Shown: piece after piece, positions 1-5,533 of the stretch
How positions within the stretch are numbered: the stretch's first letter is position 1
Layout of the letters: the number at the start of each line of letters is the position of its first letter
Origin: CAYZYO01 sp964482585
GTDB taxonomy: Bacteria; Bacillota; Syntrophomonadia; Syntrophomonadales; Syntrophomonadaceae
Reading direction: 5' to 3'
Assembly: GCA_964482585.1 (NCBI GenBank)
Contig: CAYZYO010000033.1
Location: 1-20,607 of the forward strand
DNA length: 20,607 nt
Notes under the pieces: model-generated
The model's input: the letters and a program-made list of their open reading frames with translations, nothing else
Told to the model about the DNA's origin: nothing
Databases searched by the model: none
Made by a program: the position numbers and the translations under genes

Positions 1-48
1 AAAGAAATAGCCCGGGATATGCTTGATTACTTTTCTATTACAGAGTAG
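1..48 (+). CDS. C-terminal end of an unidentified gene (partial)
   Basis: Frame 1 is open from the first base to a TAG at 46-48 and encodes the last 15 residues KEIARDMLDYFSITE. The other two forward frames are closed by stops within the first 30 bases. The tail is short and charged with one hydrophobic stretch, and nothing in it identifies a family. It could be the end of a real gene whose body lies outside the window, or a chance open frame. Confidence 0.35.
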   Translation, partial: KEIARDMLDYFSITE

Positions 49-346
49 GAGTAAGCCGGGTTTTGGAAATGGGGCTGATTCCGGGAACCGAAATTAAGAT
101 TACTCAAATTGCACCAATGGGGTATTTCCTTTTTCCACCTACTCAATTAACCAACCAATTACTAACCACCTGCATATAATGCATAAATACTACTTTTCGC
201 ATTGGAACCAATTATGTACTGGAGCACCTGCCGGATTCTTGGGTAGAGGGCAGGCTTTTTGAATAGCTGCCATTAGAATAGTATGGAAAAAAATAAACAA
301 ACACCTCGAGTATAGAATAATCTTGGCGTCATCAAGCCAATATAAA
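49..346. other. Intergenic region without a recognisable gene
   Basis: About 300 bases between the partial upstream frame and the promoter of the Phd-Uma2 gene. No frame has a start codon with a credible ribosome binding site and a convincing protein. The only structure I can see is the possible terminator hairpin at 227-260. The rest is AT-rich and unassigned. Confidence 0.5.
227..260 (+). terminator. Possible rho-independent terminator
   Basis: CCTGCC at 227-232 can pair with GGCAGG at 249-254. This is followed by C and five T residues (256-260). The 6-bp stem is GC-rich, but the 16-nt loop is large, so this is a moderate candidate. It would terminate transcription entering from upstream before the Phd-Uma2 promoter. 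Confidence 0.3.
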
Positions 347-375
347 TTGCATTATTAGCTAATATATATTATAGT
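347..375 (+). promoter_or_regulatory. Candidate sigma-A promoter of the Phd-Uma2 gene
   Basis: A -10 hexamer TATAGT (370-375, five of six matches) lies 17 bp downstream of a weak -35 TTGCAT (347-352). Transcription would begin near 382, so an ATG at 387 would have almost no leader. That supports the downstream start at 429. The promoter sits between and within the two palindromes at 353-364 and 375-386, the arrangement expected for autorepression. Confidence 0.5.
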
Positions 376-389
376 ATTAGCTAATAATG
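350..389. promoter_or_regulatory. Twin palindromic operator upstream of the Phd-Uma2 gene
   Basis: Two identical perfect 12-bp palindromes, TATTAGCTAATA, occupy 353-364 and 375-386. Their centres are 22 bp apart, about two helical turns. Together with flanking bases they form a 15-bp inverted repeat (350-364 with 375-389) around a 10-bp spacer. The pair brackets the -10 region. Phd/YefM antitoxins are known to bind palindromes over their own promoters, so the N-terminal domain of the next gene is the inferred ligand. Confidence 0.65.
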
Positions 390-428
390 TCAATAATAAT
401 AGCTACTTTGGAATTGAGAGGTGGGTTT

Positions 429-1163
429 ATGCGTGTCAATACCACAGATTTGCAGAATGCTTTTGGGAAATATCTTTCCCTGGTAGAGCAGGAAGATATT
501 ATTGTTATCAAAAATGGGAAAAGTGTAGCTAAACTTATTCGCTATAAGGAACCTGATTATTTCCTGGTTCACGAAGAAACCAAAGGTTATAAAAGCACCA
601 GAAAAATCAGCTATGAAGAATATATGGAATTGGTCGACTCCTCTGACCAGAGATATGAGCTTATCGATGGAGAGGTTTATCTCTTAGCTTCACCAAGTTT
701 TAAACATCAGATTGTGGTTAATGAAATAGCATGGAACTTTAATAATTATTTTAGAGGAAAGTCCTGCTGGTCTTTAACAACACCCCTGGATGTAAGACTT
801 TTTGGATTTGCGACCAAGTTCGAAGAAGATCCTAATGTTGTTCAGCCGGATGTTGTTGTCATTTGTGATCTGGAAAAGGTCAATGAATCCAACAAATATG
901 AGGGCATACCCACACTTGTGGTTGAAGTATTGTCTCCATCGACTAAAGGCAAGGATATGGTTACGAAATTAAATCTGTACATGAAAAGCGGCGTTTTGGA
1001 ATACTGGGTGGTAAATCTGGAAAACAAAAGTATTTTACAGTATTCCTTTTCTCCCGAAAGAGATATAGAAAGCTTAAAAAGCTTGGGGGAGGAAGATATG
1101 ATAGAATCAAGTGTTTTTGCAGGGCTCAAGATATCCCTGGGAGATATTTTCGTGGAAATCTAG
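429..1163 (+). CDS. Phd/YefM antitoxin-like domain fused to a Uma2-family (DUF820) nuclease-like domain
   Basis: I start the 244-residue protein at ATG 429 because GAGAGGTGG (416-424) sits just upstream. The in-frame ATG at 387 lies inside the operator, only a few bases after the likely transcription start. Residues 1-40 resemble the Phd/YefM DNA-binding antitoxin fold, with an N-terminal region followed by the typical IVIKNGKSVAKL strand-turn. Residues 58-205 match the Uma2/DUF820 family of restriction-endonuclease-like proteins: RYELIDGE (E77), QPDVVV (D141), VVEVLSPST (E166), then D176, K180 and GVLEYW. D141 and E166 are the expected PD-(D/E)XK metal ligands, and the lysine appears displaced, as is common in this family. 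Uma2 proteins are abundant in cyanobacteria and Bacillota, but their biological role is not established. The fused DNA-binding domain and the operator suggest autoregulation. Fold assignment is good; function is unknown. Confidence 0.8.
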   Translation: MRVNTTDLQNAFGKYLSLVEQEDIIVIKNGKSVAKLIRYKEPDYFLVHEETKGYKSTRKISYEEYMELVDSSDQRYELIDGEVYLLASPSFKHQIVVNEIAWNFNNYFRGKSCWSLTTPLDVRLFGFATKFEEDPNVVQPDVVVICDLEKVNESNKYEGIPTLVVEVLSPSTKGKDMVTKLNLYMKSGVLEYWVVNLENKSILQYSFSPERDIESLKSLGEEDMIESSVFAGLKISLGDIFVEI

Positions 1164-1225
1164 TTATTATAATCATTATCAAAAATGGATGTGTTTTTTA
1201 TTATATCTAACCTGGAGGGAAGGAT

Positions 1226-1444
1226 ATGGCTTCATATAACCTGTCGGCCTATATAAATAGCCTGTTATTATCACAGCCTTTACGAGAACCGCTTATGCAA
1301 GAAGCTATTCAGTTAATGGAACTGCCTGTATCCAGTTATGGATTGGATGTAGGATGCGGAATTGGCTTAAATACGTTTATGTTGGCAGAGGCCGTGGGGC
1401 CTGATGGGCGAATTGTTGGGCTGGACCTACTTATTATTGAATAA
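1226..1444 (+). pseudogene. Truncated class I SAM-dependent methyltransferase
   Basis: The frame opens at ATG 1226 after a strong ribosome binding site (GGAGGGAAGG, about 1213-1222) and codes for 72 residues. Residues 38-68 form the classic SAM-binding motif I and following strand of UbiE-like methyltransferases (GLDVGCGIGLNTF, then GRIVGLDL, where the D binds the ribose). The frame stops four residues later, whereas the family is normally 200 residues or more. I could not find the remainder of the catalytic domain in any frame of the next 40 bases, and the EEP gene follows at once. The likeliest reading is a gene broken by deletion. The intact ribosome binding site means a short peptide could still be made. 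Confidence 0.6.
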
Positions 1445-1477
1445 CTGTGTTTAACGATTCGCATCTATTGATAAATT

Positions 1478-2251
1478 ATGGTGTGGGATTCGGAGGAGGA
1501 GTTAAATCTGGAAATAAAAAAACAAGCTGTTTATCAGGATTACAATACCAATAAGCTTAATATAGTCACCTATAATATCCAGCATGGAAGGGGAATGGAT
1601 GGACAGTTTAATCTGAAACGGACTGCTTATGTACTGACCATTCTTGATCCCGATGTAGTTCTCTTGCAGGAAGTTGATTGCCGGCGTCCTGAAACCCGGA
1701 TGAGTCACCAGGCTGCTTTTCTGGCCAGAATGCTTAATATGAATTATATCTACGCAGCGGTCAAACACTATCGGACCGGTTCATATGGAAATGCGATACT
1801 ATCCTGTTATCCTATTTTCAACCCTAAAAATCATATCCTGCCAGGTGAAGACGGTAGGCGCTGCTGTCTGCAAGTAGAGATAGAGACTCCCGGGGTAAGT
1901 ATTACTGTGTTTAATCTGCACCTGGGTCTGAAATCAGCCGAGCGTTATTACCACCTGGAGGAAATAATCTTACCCCGGTTGCGGGCAGTCAGCACTCCGG
2001 TCCTTCTGGGCGGAGATTTCAATGTCCTGCCGGAATCAACCGAGATAAGCTTGGTACAGAAATATTTGCGGGACTCTTTTCAGGCCAATAGCGGAGAATC
2101 TATTCACACCTTCTCTGCTGATAAGCCCCGTGCCCGCATAGATTACATCTTTCTGGATAAGCACTGGGAACTTATAGATTATAAAATCATTTCCCCAACC
2201 ATGGCTTCGGATCACCTGCCTGTGCACTGTGAGGCGGCTATCAAGATATAA
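1478..2251 (+). CDS. Endonuclease/exonuclease/phosphatase (EEP, DNase I-like fold) family protein
   Basis: A metal-dependent phosphoesterase of the EEP superfamily, 257 residues from the first ATG. All family signatures are present: YNIQHG (N33), LLQEVD (E65), YGNAILS (N105), FNLHLG (H148), GGDFNVLP (D180, N182), IDYIFL (D222) and SDHLPV (D245, H246). There is no signal peptide, so the enzyme is probably cytoplasmic. Its substrate (nucleic acid, phosphoinositol-like or nucleotide) cannot be told from sequence. The start is uncertain. ATG 1478 has no ribosome binding site, while a very strong GGAGGAGG lies inside the frame at 1492-1499, eight bases before an in-frame CTG at 1508. Either the CTG is used or the 5' end was rearranged together with the broken methyltransferase upstream. 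The core fold begins near residue 27, so activity should not depend on the choice. Confidence 0.85.
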   Translation: MVWDSEEELNLEIKKQAVYQDYNTNKLNIVTYNIQHGRGMDGQFNLKRTAYVLTILDPDVVLLQEVDCRRPETRMSHQAAFLARMLNMNYIYAAVKHYRTGSYGNAILSCYPIFNPKNHILPGEDGRRCCLQVEIETPGVSITVFNLHLGLKSAERYYHLEEIILPRLRAVSTPVLLGGDFNVLPESTEISLVQKYLRDSFQANSGESIHTFSADKPRARIDYIFLDKHWELIDYKIISPTMASDHLPVHCEAAIKI

Positions 2252-2309
2252 TTCAGGTATGCTTCGTTTCATTATTTTCTCTGGGTTCCAATCAGATTAT
2301 AATTCCTCA

Positions 2310-4088
2310 TTAAGGTCTATATTGTTCTAATATCTCGATAATAACATCATCTTTAATTGTTAAATGGTAGGGGGCCTCATATTCATCCATCCGCCGGGTA
2401 AATCCATTTACATCGGTTAATACTGGATTCTCCAGATCATTCCAATTGACTACATATATCTTAGCATCGTCTGCCATCTTAAGGCGGTTTTCCTCTTCGG
2501 AATCATTGTAAATGTAATAGCCATTGGGGAACAGATCTGCATTTAACCCTAGCTCTTGTATTCTCTTTTTATCTTCCAGAGTTATCCATTCTATCTCATC
2601 AAATGTTAACATCCTGGTTTGCTGGTTATAATCTTTTATAAAAGATATTAATTTATGCTGGCTGGAAAGATCAAGTCCGGAAATATTAATTATATTAAAC
2701 GTTTTTATAATCTCCTCAAACTCTGCTTCCTGGGCTCTATATCGATCAGTTAACTGGTGCGAGGTATTGGGTGGGACTTGAAGATCAGTTGCATAGGCCC
2801 AGCCAAAATAATACTTTTCATTTTCTCCCAGATATCTTAAGTTATATATATCCTCATTTTGCTCCAGGTTTTCTCGGGTAAATATTTGTTTATCATAGAT
2901 TTCAATTCTCCCCACTACACCAAAAATCTGGTCCGGGAGCGTAGCTTGAATCTCTTTATTTACAAAATAAATAATACTATCAGATTCCTTTATTTCAACC
3001 TCATTCATAAAATCTTGTGGTATTAGCAGTGCAAAACCAAAATTATTGTTTTCATAGAGAACATCGGCTTTAGTTTTGCCGGTACATCCGCCCAGCATTA
3101 CTGCACCACCTGTTATTGCCAATAAAAGCACTGCTGACATAAATATTATTATTTTTGGTTTTTTATTATACTTCATGATTGCTACCAACCTTTCTTTAAG
3201 AGTCTCTTTTTCTTCGCTCATAGTAGCCTGCAGTACCCCGGGAGGGTATTTCTTCTCTGATACTACTGCTATTAATGTATCACCGTAATCCTGTTTTTCC
3301 TCATTATTAAGATTCTTTATTACTGCTTCATCACAGGAGAGTTCACAGGCATGATTAATTTCCCTTTTGACAAAATACACCATTGGGTTAAACCAGTGCA
3401 ATGATACAGCTATCAGTGTCAACCATTTAATTACCACATCAAACCGTTTCAAATGAACAACCTCATGCAGCAGGATGTTTTTAAGTTGTTTTTCAGTAAA
3501 ACTAATGTCGGGGATAATGATTAAGGCCTTAAAAATTCCGACCAGCATAGGACTGGCAGCCAAAGGGTTGCGTGCCAGTCGCACATTTTTTTGTCCCTTT
3601 AATAAACCGGCCAGTATTGTGTCCTCTATTGCAGAAGCAGGCTGGTTAGCTTGTTTCAGGTGTTTTAAAAAGCGAGCATACCTGCTTAAGTTTACAGCCA
3701 GGGTCGTGAATACTCCCAATAACCAGATATAGACAACATACTGAGTTAGCAGGTCAGTAAAATATCTGCTGTGGTCAGGGTCATTATTATAGATACCATT
3801 ACTTACATTTTCTTGAGCATCAGGCCCAACCGGTGCCGGGTTTATATTTCCCTGGATCGGTGAACTTGTGGTTACCGTGGTTTTAAGTTCTTTGGTAAAG
3901 AAATTATTCATAATACTTTCTTCCAGGGAAAATGGCAGTATTAATCTTAAGAGGACAATAATCCATATGTAATACTGAATAGATTTAGAAAACCGGTGCC
4001 TGATAAGAGGTTTGATGGCAAAAATCAATATCGCCAGGATGCTGCCGGATATGGAAAGCGAAAGAACTAACGAGACGGTCTCACTCAT
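2310..4088 (-). CDS. M56-family (BlaR1/MecR1-like) membrane zinc metallopeptidase with a non-penicillin-binding sensor domain
   Basis: I start at ATG 4088, which overlaps the end of the repressor gene (ATGAGTGA) and has GGTGGGTG just upstream. This gives 592 residues. Hydrophobic segments lie near residues 5-27, 38-55, 111-135, 220-239 and 312-333. The peptidase motif is HEVVH (H208, E209, H212) with the further conserved acidic region ELSCDEA (E249 to E254). This is the BlaR1-type gluzincin that is activated by an outside signal and leads to removal of a BlaI repressor. The C-terminal part (about 340-592) replaces the penicillin-binding sensor of BlaR1: I see no SxxK or KTG serine-beta-lactamase motifs. 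A lipobox-like LGGC (332-335) falls exactly at the end of the last membrane segment, as if a lipoprotein sensor had been fused on. The ligand is unknown. Confidence 0.85.
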   Translation of the reverse strand: MSETVSLVLSLSISGSILAILIFAIKPLIRHRFSKSIQYYIWIIVLLRLILPFSLEESIMNNFFTKELKTTVTTSSPIQGNINPAPVGPDAQENVSNGIYNNDPDHSRYFTDLLTQYVVYIWLLGVFTTLAVNLSRYARFLKHLKQANQPASAIEDTILAGLLKGQKNVRLARNPLAASPMLVGIFKALIIIPDISFTEKQLKNILLHEVVHLKRFDVVIKWLTLIAVSLHWFNPMVYFVKREINHACELSCDEAVIKNLNNEEKQDYGDTLIAVVSEKKYPPGVLQATMSEEKETLKERLVAIMKYNKKPKIIIFMSAVLLLAITGGAVMLGGCTGKTKADVLYENNNFGFALLIPQDFMNEVEIKESDSIIYFVNKEIQATLPDQIFGVVGRIEIYDKQIFTRENLEQNEDIYNLRYLGENEKYYFGWAYATDLQVPPNTSHQLTDRYRAQEAEFEEIIKTFNIINISGLDLSSQHKLISFIKDYNQQTRMLTFDEIEWITLEDKKRIQELGLNADLFPNGYYIYNDSEEENRLKMADDAKIYVVNWNDLENPVLTDVNGFTRRMDEYEAPYHLTIKDDVIIEILEQYRP

Positions 4089-4464
4089 TATTATCACCCA
4101 CCTTAAATAGAGTGCGCAGCTCTTCAATGTCATCCTCATTAAGCTTCTTGCTTCCCAGAAGAGCTGCCACCAGATTTTTGGCACTGCCTGAGTACAAGCG
4201 GTCGATTAATCTTTGGGTGCTGTATTCGTTATAATCAGCCTCACTGACTAAAGGCCGGTAATAGAAGACCTCTTTTTTGGTACCTAAAACTACGCCTTTT
4301 TCACAGAGTCTGCGCACCAGGGTTTTAATAGTAGAGCTTTCCCAATTGCTCGTCTCTTCTAATGCTTTTCTAATATCGGCAATAGAGAGTTCACCACCTG
4401 CCTTCCATAACACCCGCATAATCTCAACTTCCGAATCTGTTATTTTGGCTGCTAGTTTATTCAA
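4081..4464 (-). CDS. BlaI/MecI/CopY-family winged-helix repressor
   Basis: A 127-residue repressor of the penicillinase-repressor family (usual length about 120-130). Residues 8-75 form the winged helix: ITDSEVEIMRVLW, then ADIRKAL, then the recognition helix region SSTIKTLVRRLCEKG, then a wing ending in FYYRPLV. The C-terminal helices (about 78-120) would form the dimer and contain the region BlaR1-type proteases act on. The start is a TTG (4464-4462) preceded on the minus strand by AAGGAGGT (4478-4471), an excellent site. It overlaps the M56 peptidase gene by 8 bases, so the two are translationally coupled as a sensor-repressor pair. Two TTACAATTGTAA palindromes in its promoter indicate autorepression. 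No beta-lactamase gene lies beside it, so the regulated targets are unknown. Confidence 0.92.
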   Translation of the reverse strand: MNKLAAKITDSEVEIMRVLWKAGGELSIADIRKALEETSNWESSTIKTLVRRLCEKGVVLGTKKEVFYYRPLVSEADYNEYSTQRLIDRLYSGSAKNLVAALLGSKKLNEDDIEELRTLFKVGDNNE

Positions 4465-4480
4465 AGGTTCACCTCCTTCG

Positions 4481-4496
4481 GTTTACAATTGTAAAC
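4481..4496. promoter_or_regulatory. BlaI-type operator 1
   Basis: GTTTACAATTGTAAAC is a perfect 16-bp palindrome containing the TACA...TGTA core bound by BlaI/MecI repressors. It lies just upstream of the ribosome binding site of the repressor gene, over the predicted transcription start (near 4490). Confidence 0.8.
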
Positions 4497-4524
4497 TTAA
4501 TACTAGTTTACAATTGTAACTCAA
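4497..4524 (-). promoter_or_regulatory. Candidate promoter of the repressor-peptidase operon
   Basis: On the minus strand TTGAGT (4524-4519) and TATTAA (4502-4497) are separated by 16 bp, giving a moderate sigma-A promoter. Its spacer contains operator 2, and operator 1 covers the start site. The fit with the operators raises confidence beyond the hexamers themselves. Confidence 0.5.
4506..4521. promoter_or_regulatory. BlaI-type operator 2
   Basis: GTTTACAATTGTAACT contains the perfect 12-bp palindrome TTACAATTGTAA (4508-4519), the same core as operator 1. The centres are 25 bp apart. It lies between the predicted -35 and -10 of the repressor promoter. Confidence 0.75.
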
Positions 4525-4608
4525 AAAAGTAAAGACAATTTTTCTAAAACCATTATCCGATCGCTGCGGTTTTCCCAAAACGCAGGTGCGTGGCCAACTT
4601 ATAAAATT

Positions 4609-4650
4609 AAGGTGATTGCGTTAAGCCTTTATTTTCTTATTAACCCATAG
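4609..4650 (+). repeat. Imperfect direct repeat, copy 1
   Basis: The segment starting AAGGTGATTGCGTTAAG and ending in TATTTTCTTATTAACC is repeated with a handful of differences at 4960-5000 (AAGGTGATTGTATTAAG to TATTTTCTTACTAACC). The two copies bracket the composite repeat and the MITE-like element. Confidence 0.65.
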
Positions 4651-4661
4651 CCGCACGCCAC

Positions 4662-4735
4662 AACCACCGATGAAAATAAAGCAGGTGATTAACCACAGAT
4701 GGACACAGATTCACGCAGTTTGGTTTTTATTTTAA
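4662..4735 (+). repeat. Composite dispersed repeat containing AACCACAGATGGACACAGAT
   Basis: AACCACCGATGAAAATAAAG (4662-4681) is followed by AACCACAGATGGACACAGAT (4691-4710) and a T-rich tail. The same order of parts, with similar spacing, occurs at 17178-17250. The core has a 10-base period (ACAGATGGAC / ACAGAT). Motifs of this kind are widespread in intergenic DNA of many bacteria and often produce spurious short gene predictions. Their function is not established. Confidence 0.7.
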
Positions 4736-4829
4736 TAGGTATCTGGAACAATTATAATATTTTAACCTCTAACTTTGCAGTTATCTTTAATTCCTATACC
4801 GGAACGTATCTTATACCCGAATTTGATAT

Positions 4830-4932
4830 CGTAGAGGCGACTTCGTCCTATCCTGTAAAGACGACTTCAGTCGCTGGCTAGCTGCAATTTAGGGTTTCAA
4901 GGCGGAGGACGGCGACTGAAGTCGCCTCTACG
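4830..4932. repeat. MITE- or REP-like element with terminal inverted repeats
   Basis: CGTAGAGGCGACTTC (4830-4844) is exactly complementary to GAAGTCGCCTCTACG (4918-4932). With a 7-base gap the match continues inwards through GTCCT. Inside are CGACTTCAGTCG (4862-4873) and its complement CGACTGAAGTCG (4913-4924). The roughly 103-bp unit has no coding capacity. No clear target-site duplication is visible, so it could be a non-autonomous transposable element or an extragenic palindrome. Confidence 0.6.
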
Positions 4933-4959
4933 GTGGTTCTATCTACGGTTCTATCCGGT

Positions 4960-5000
4960 AAGGTGATTGTATTAAGAGTTTATTTTCTTACTAACCATGG
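4960..5000 (+). repeat. Imperfect direct repeat, copy 2
   Basis: Second copy of the repeat at 4609-4650, in the same orientation and about 350 bases downstream. It is followed by AACCATGGATACAGAT, a degenerate version of the AACCACAGATGGACACAGAT motif that follows copy 1. The similarity therefore extends into the dispersed repeat family. Confidence 0.6.
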
Positions 5001-5040
5001 ATACAGATAAATTGGTAAACAGTTGTTCAACAATCGTTTC

Positions 5041-5069
5041 TTTACAATGATATTTTATTATACTATACT
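5041..5069 (+). promoter_or_regulatory. Sigma-A promoter of the GntR-ABC operon
   Basis: TTTACA (5041-5046) and TATACT (5064-5069) are separated by 17 bp, and each matches five of six consensus bases. Transcription would begin near 5076. The -10 overlaps the palindrome at 5066-5085, so the promoter is likely repressed by the GntR protein it drives. Confidence 0.7.
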
Positions 5070-5085
5070 TGTAATACAACAAGTA
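5066..5085. promoter_or_regulatory. Putative GntR operator
   Basis: TACTTGT and ACAAGTA form an inverted repeat with a 6-bp spacer, nested around TTGTAATACAA. It overlaps the -10 and start site of the operon promoter. Such placement is typical for YtrA-subfamily autorepression; the assignment to this GntR protein is inferred from position. Confidence 0.6.
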
Positions 5086-5143
5086 GTACAAGAAATAAAA
5101 CACGGGAATGGTTTGCCTTGTAGTGCAAAAAGAAGGTGGTCTT

Positions 5144-5533
5144 TTGTGGCTTGATATAAATCCGCGTTTAAGTACGCCGATATACCAGCAGGTGGTGGAT
5201 GGAATAAAGGAAGCGGTAGCTCGAGGCATACTGGTTCCAGGGGAACGTATTCCTACAGTAAGGGAAATGGCGGCAGGGCTTTCTTTAAATCCCAATACTA
5301 TCGCCAAAGCCTATCAGAAGTTGGAACAGGAAGGGATTATTGCAACCATGCGTTCCCGGGGTACTTTTGTAGCCGACCGTTCCAGTGCGGATTTAAACGT
5401 TGCCAGAAAGAAGCTGACTGATATGGTGGAAAAGGTATTAATAGAGGCTTATCATCTGGGTCTGGATCGTGAGGCAATAGAGCAGTTGTTTGCTGATAGC
5501 CTTGATGAATGGGAGAAAAGGGGAGAGAAATGA
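5144..5533 (+). CDS. GntR-family transcriptional regulator, YtrA subfamily
   Basis: I choose the TTG at 5144 because AAGGTGG (5133-5139) precedes it and the protein then begins MWLDINPRLSTPIYQQ, the normal N-terminus of YtrA-type regulators. The ATG at 5108 has no such site. The 129 residues consist of a GntR winged helix (about 10-75): PIYQQVVDGIKEAVARG, PGERIPTVREMA, LNPNTIAKAYQKLEQEG, then the wing ending RGTFVA. A short helical C-terminal tail (80-129) follows instead of an effector-binding domain, and that short tail defines the YtrA subfamily. It probably represses its own operon through the 5066-5085 palindrome. Members of this group usually respond to cell-envelope antibiotics, though the signal here is unknown. 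Its stop overlaps the ATPase start (ATGA), so the two are coupled. Confidence 0.92.
   Translation: MWLDINPRLSTPIYQQVVDGIKEAVARGILVPGERIPTVREMAAGLSLNPNTIAKAYQKLEQEGIIATMRSRGTFVADRSSADLNVARKKLTDMVEKVLIEAYHLGLDREAIEQLFADSLDEWEKRGEK

Larger units (their letters stand above)
4525..5040. other. Repeat-rich intergenic segment
   Basis: This stretch between the divergent BlaI and GntR operons holds no credible gene. It contains a hairpin at 4564-4585 (CTGCG and CGCAG, plus TTTT/AAAA around CCC), a 42-bp imperfect direct repeat pair (4609-4650 and 4960-5000), a composite dispersed repeat (4662-4735) and a MITE-like inverted repeat (4830-4932). Open frames here are made of repeat sequence and have no ribosome binding sites. 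Confidence 0.7.

Noticed and set aside
387..428. A 14-codon N-terminal extension of the Phd-Uma2 protein
   Set aside because: The ATG at 387 lies inside the operator and almost at the predicted transcription start, while the ATG at 429 has a good ribosome binding site and gives the normal Phd N-terminus.
4699..4881. A 60-codon open frame starting MDTDSRS in the repeat-rich region
   Set aside because: It is made of the dispersed ACAGATGGACACAGAT repeat and the MITE-like element, has no ribosome binding site and resembles spurious proteins that this repeat family produces in many genomes.
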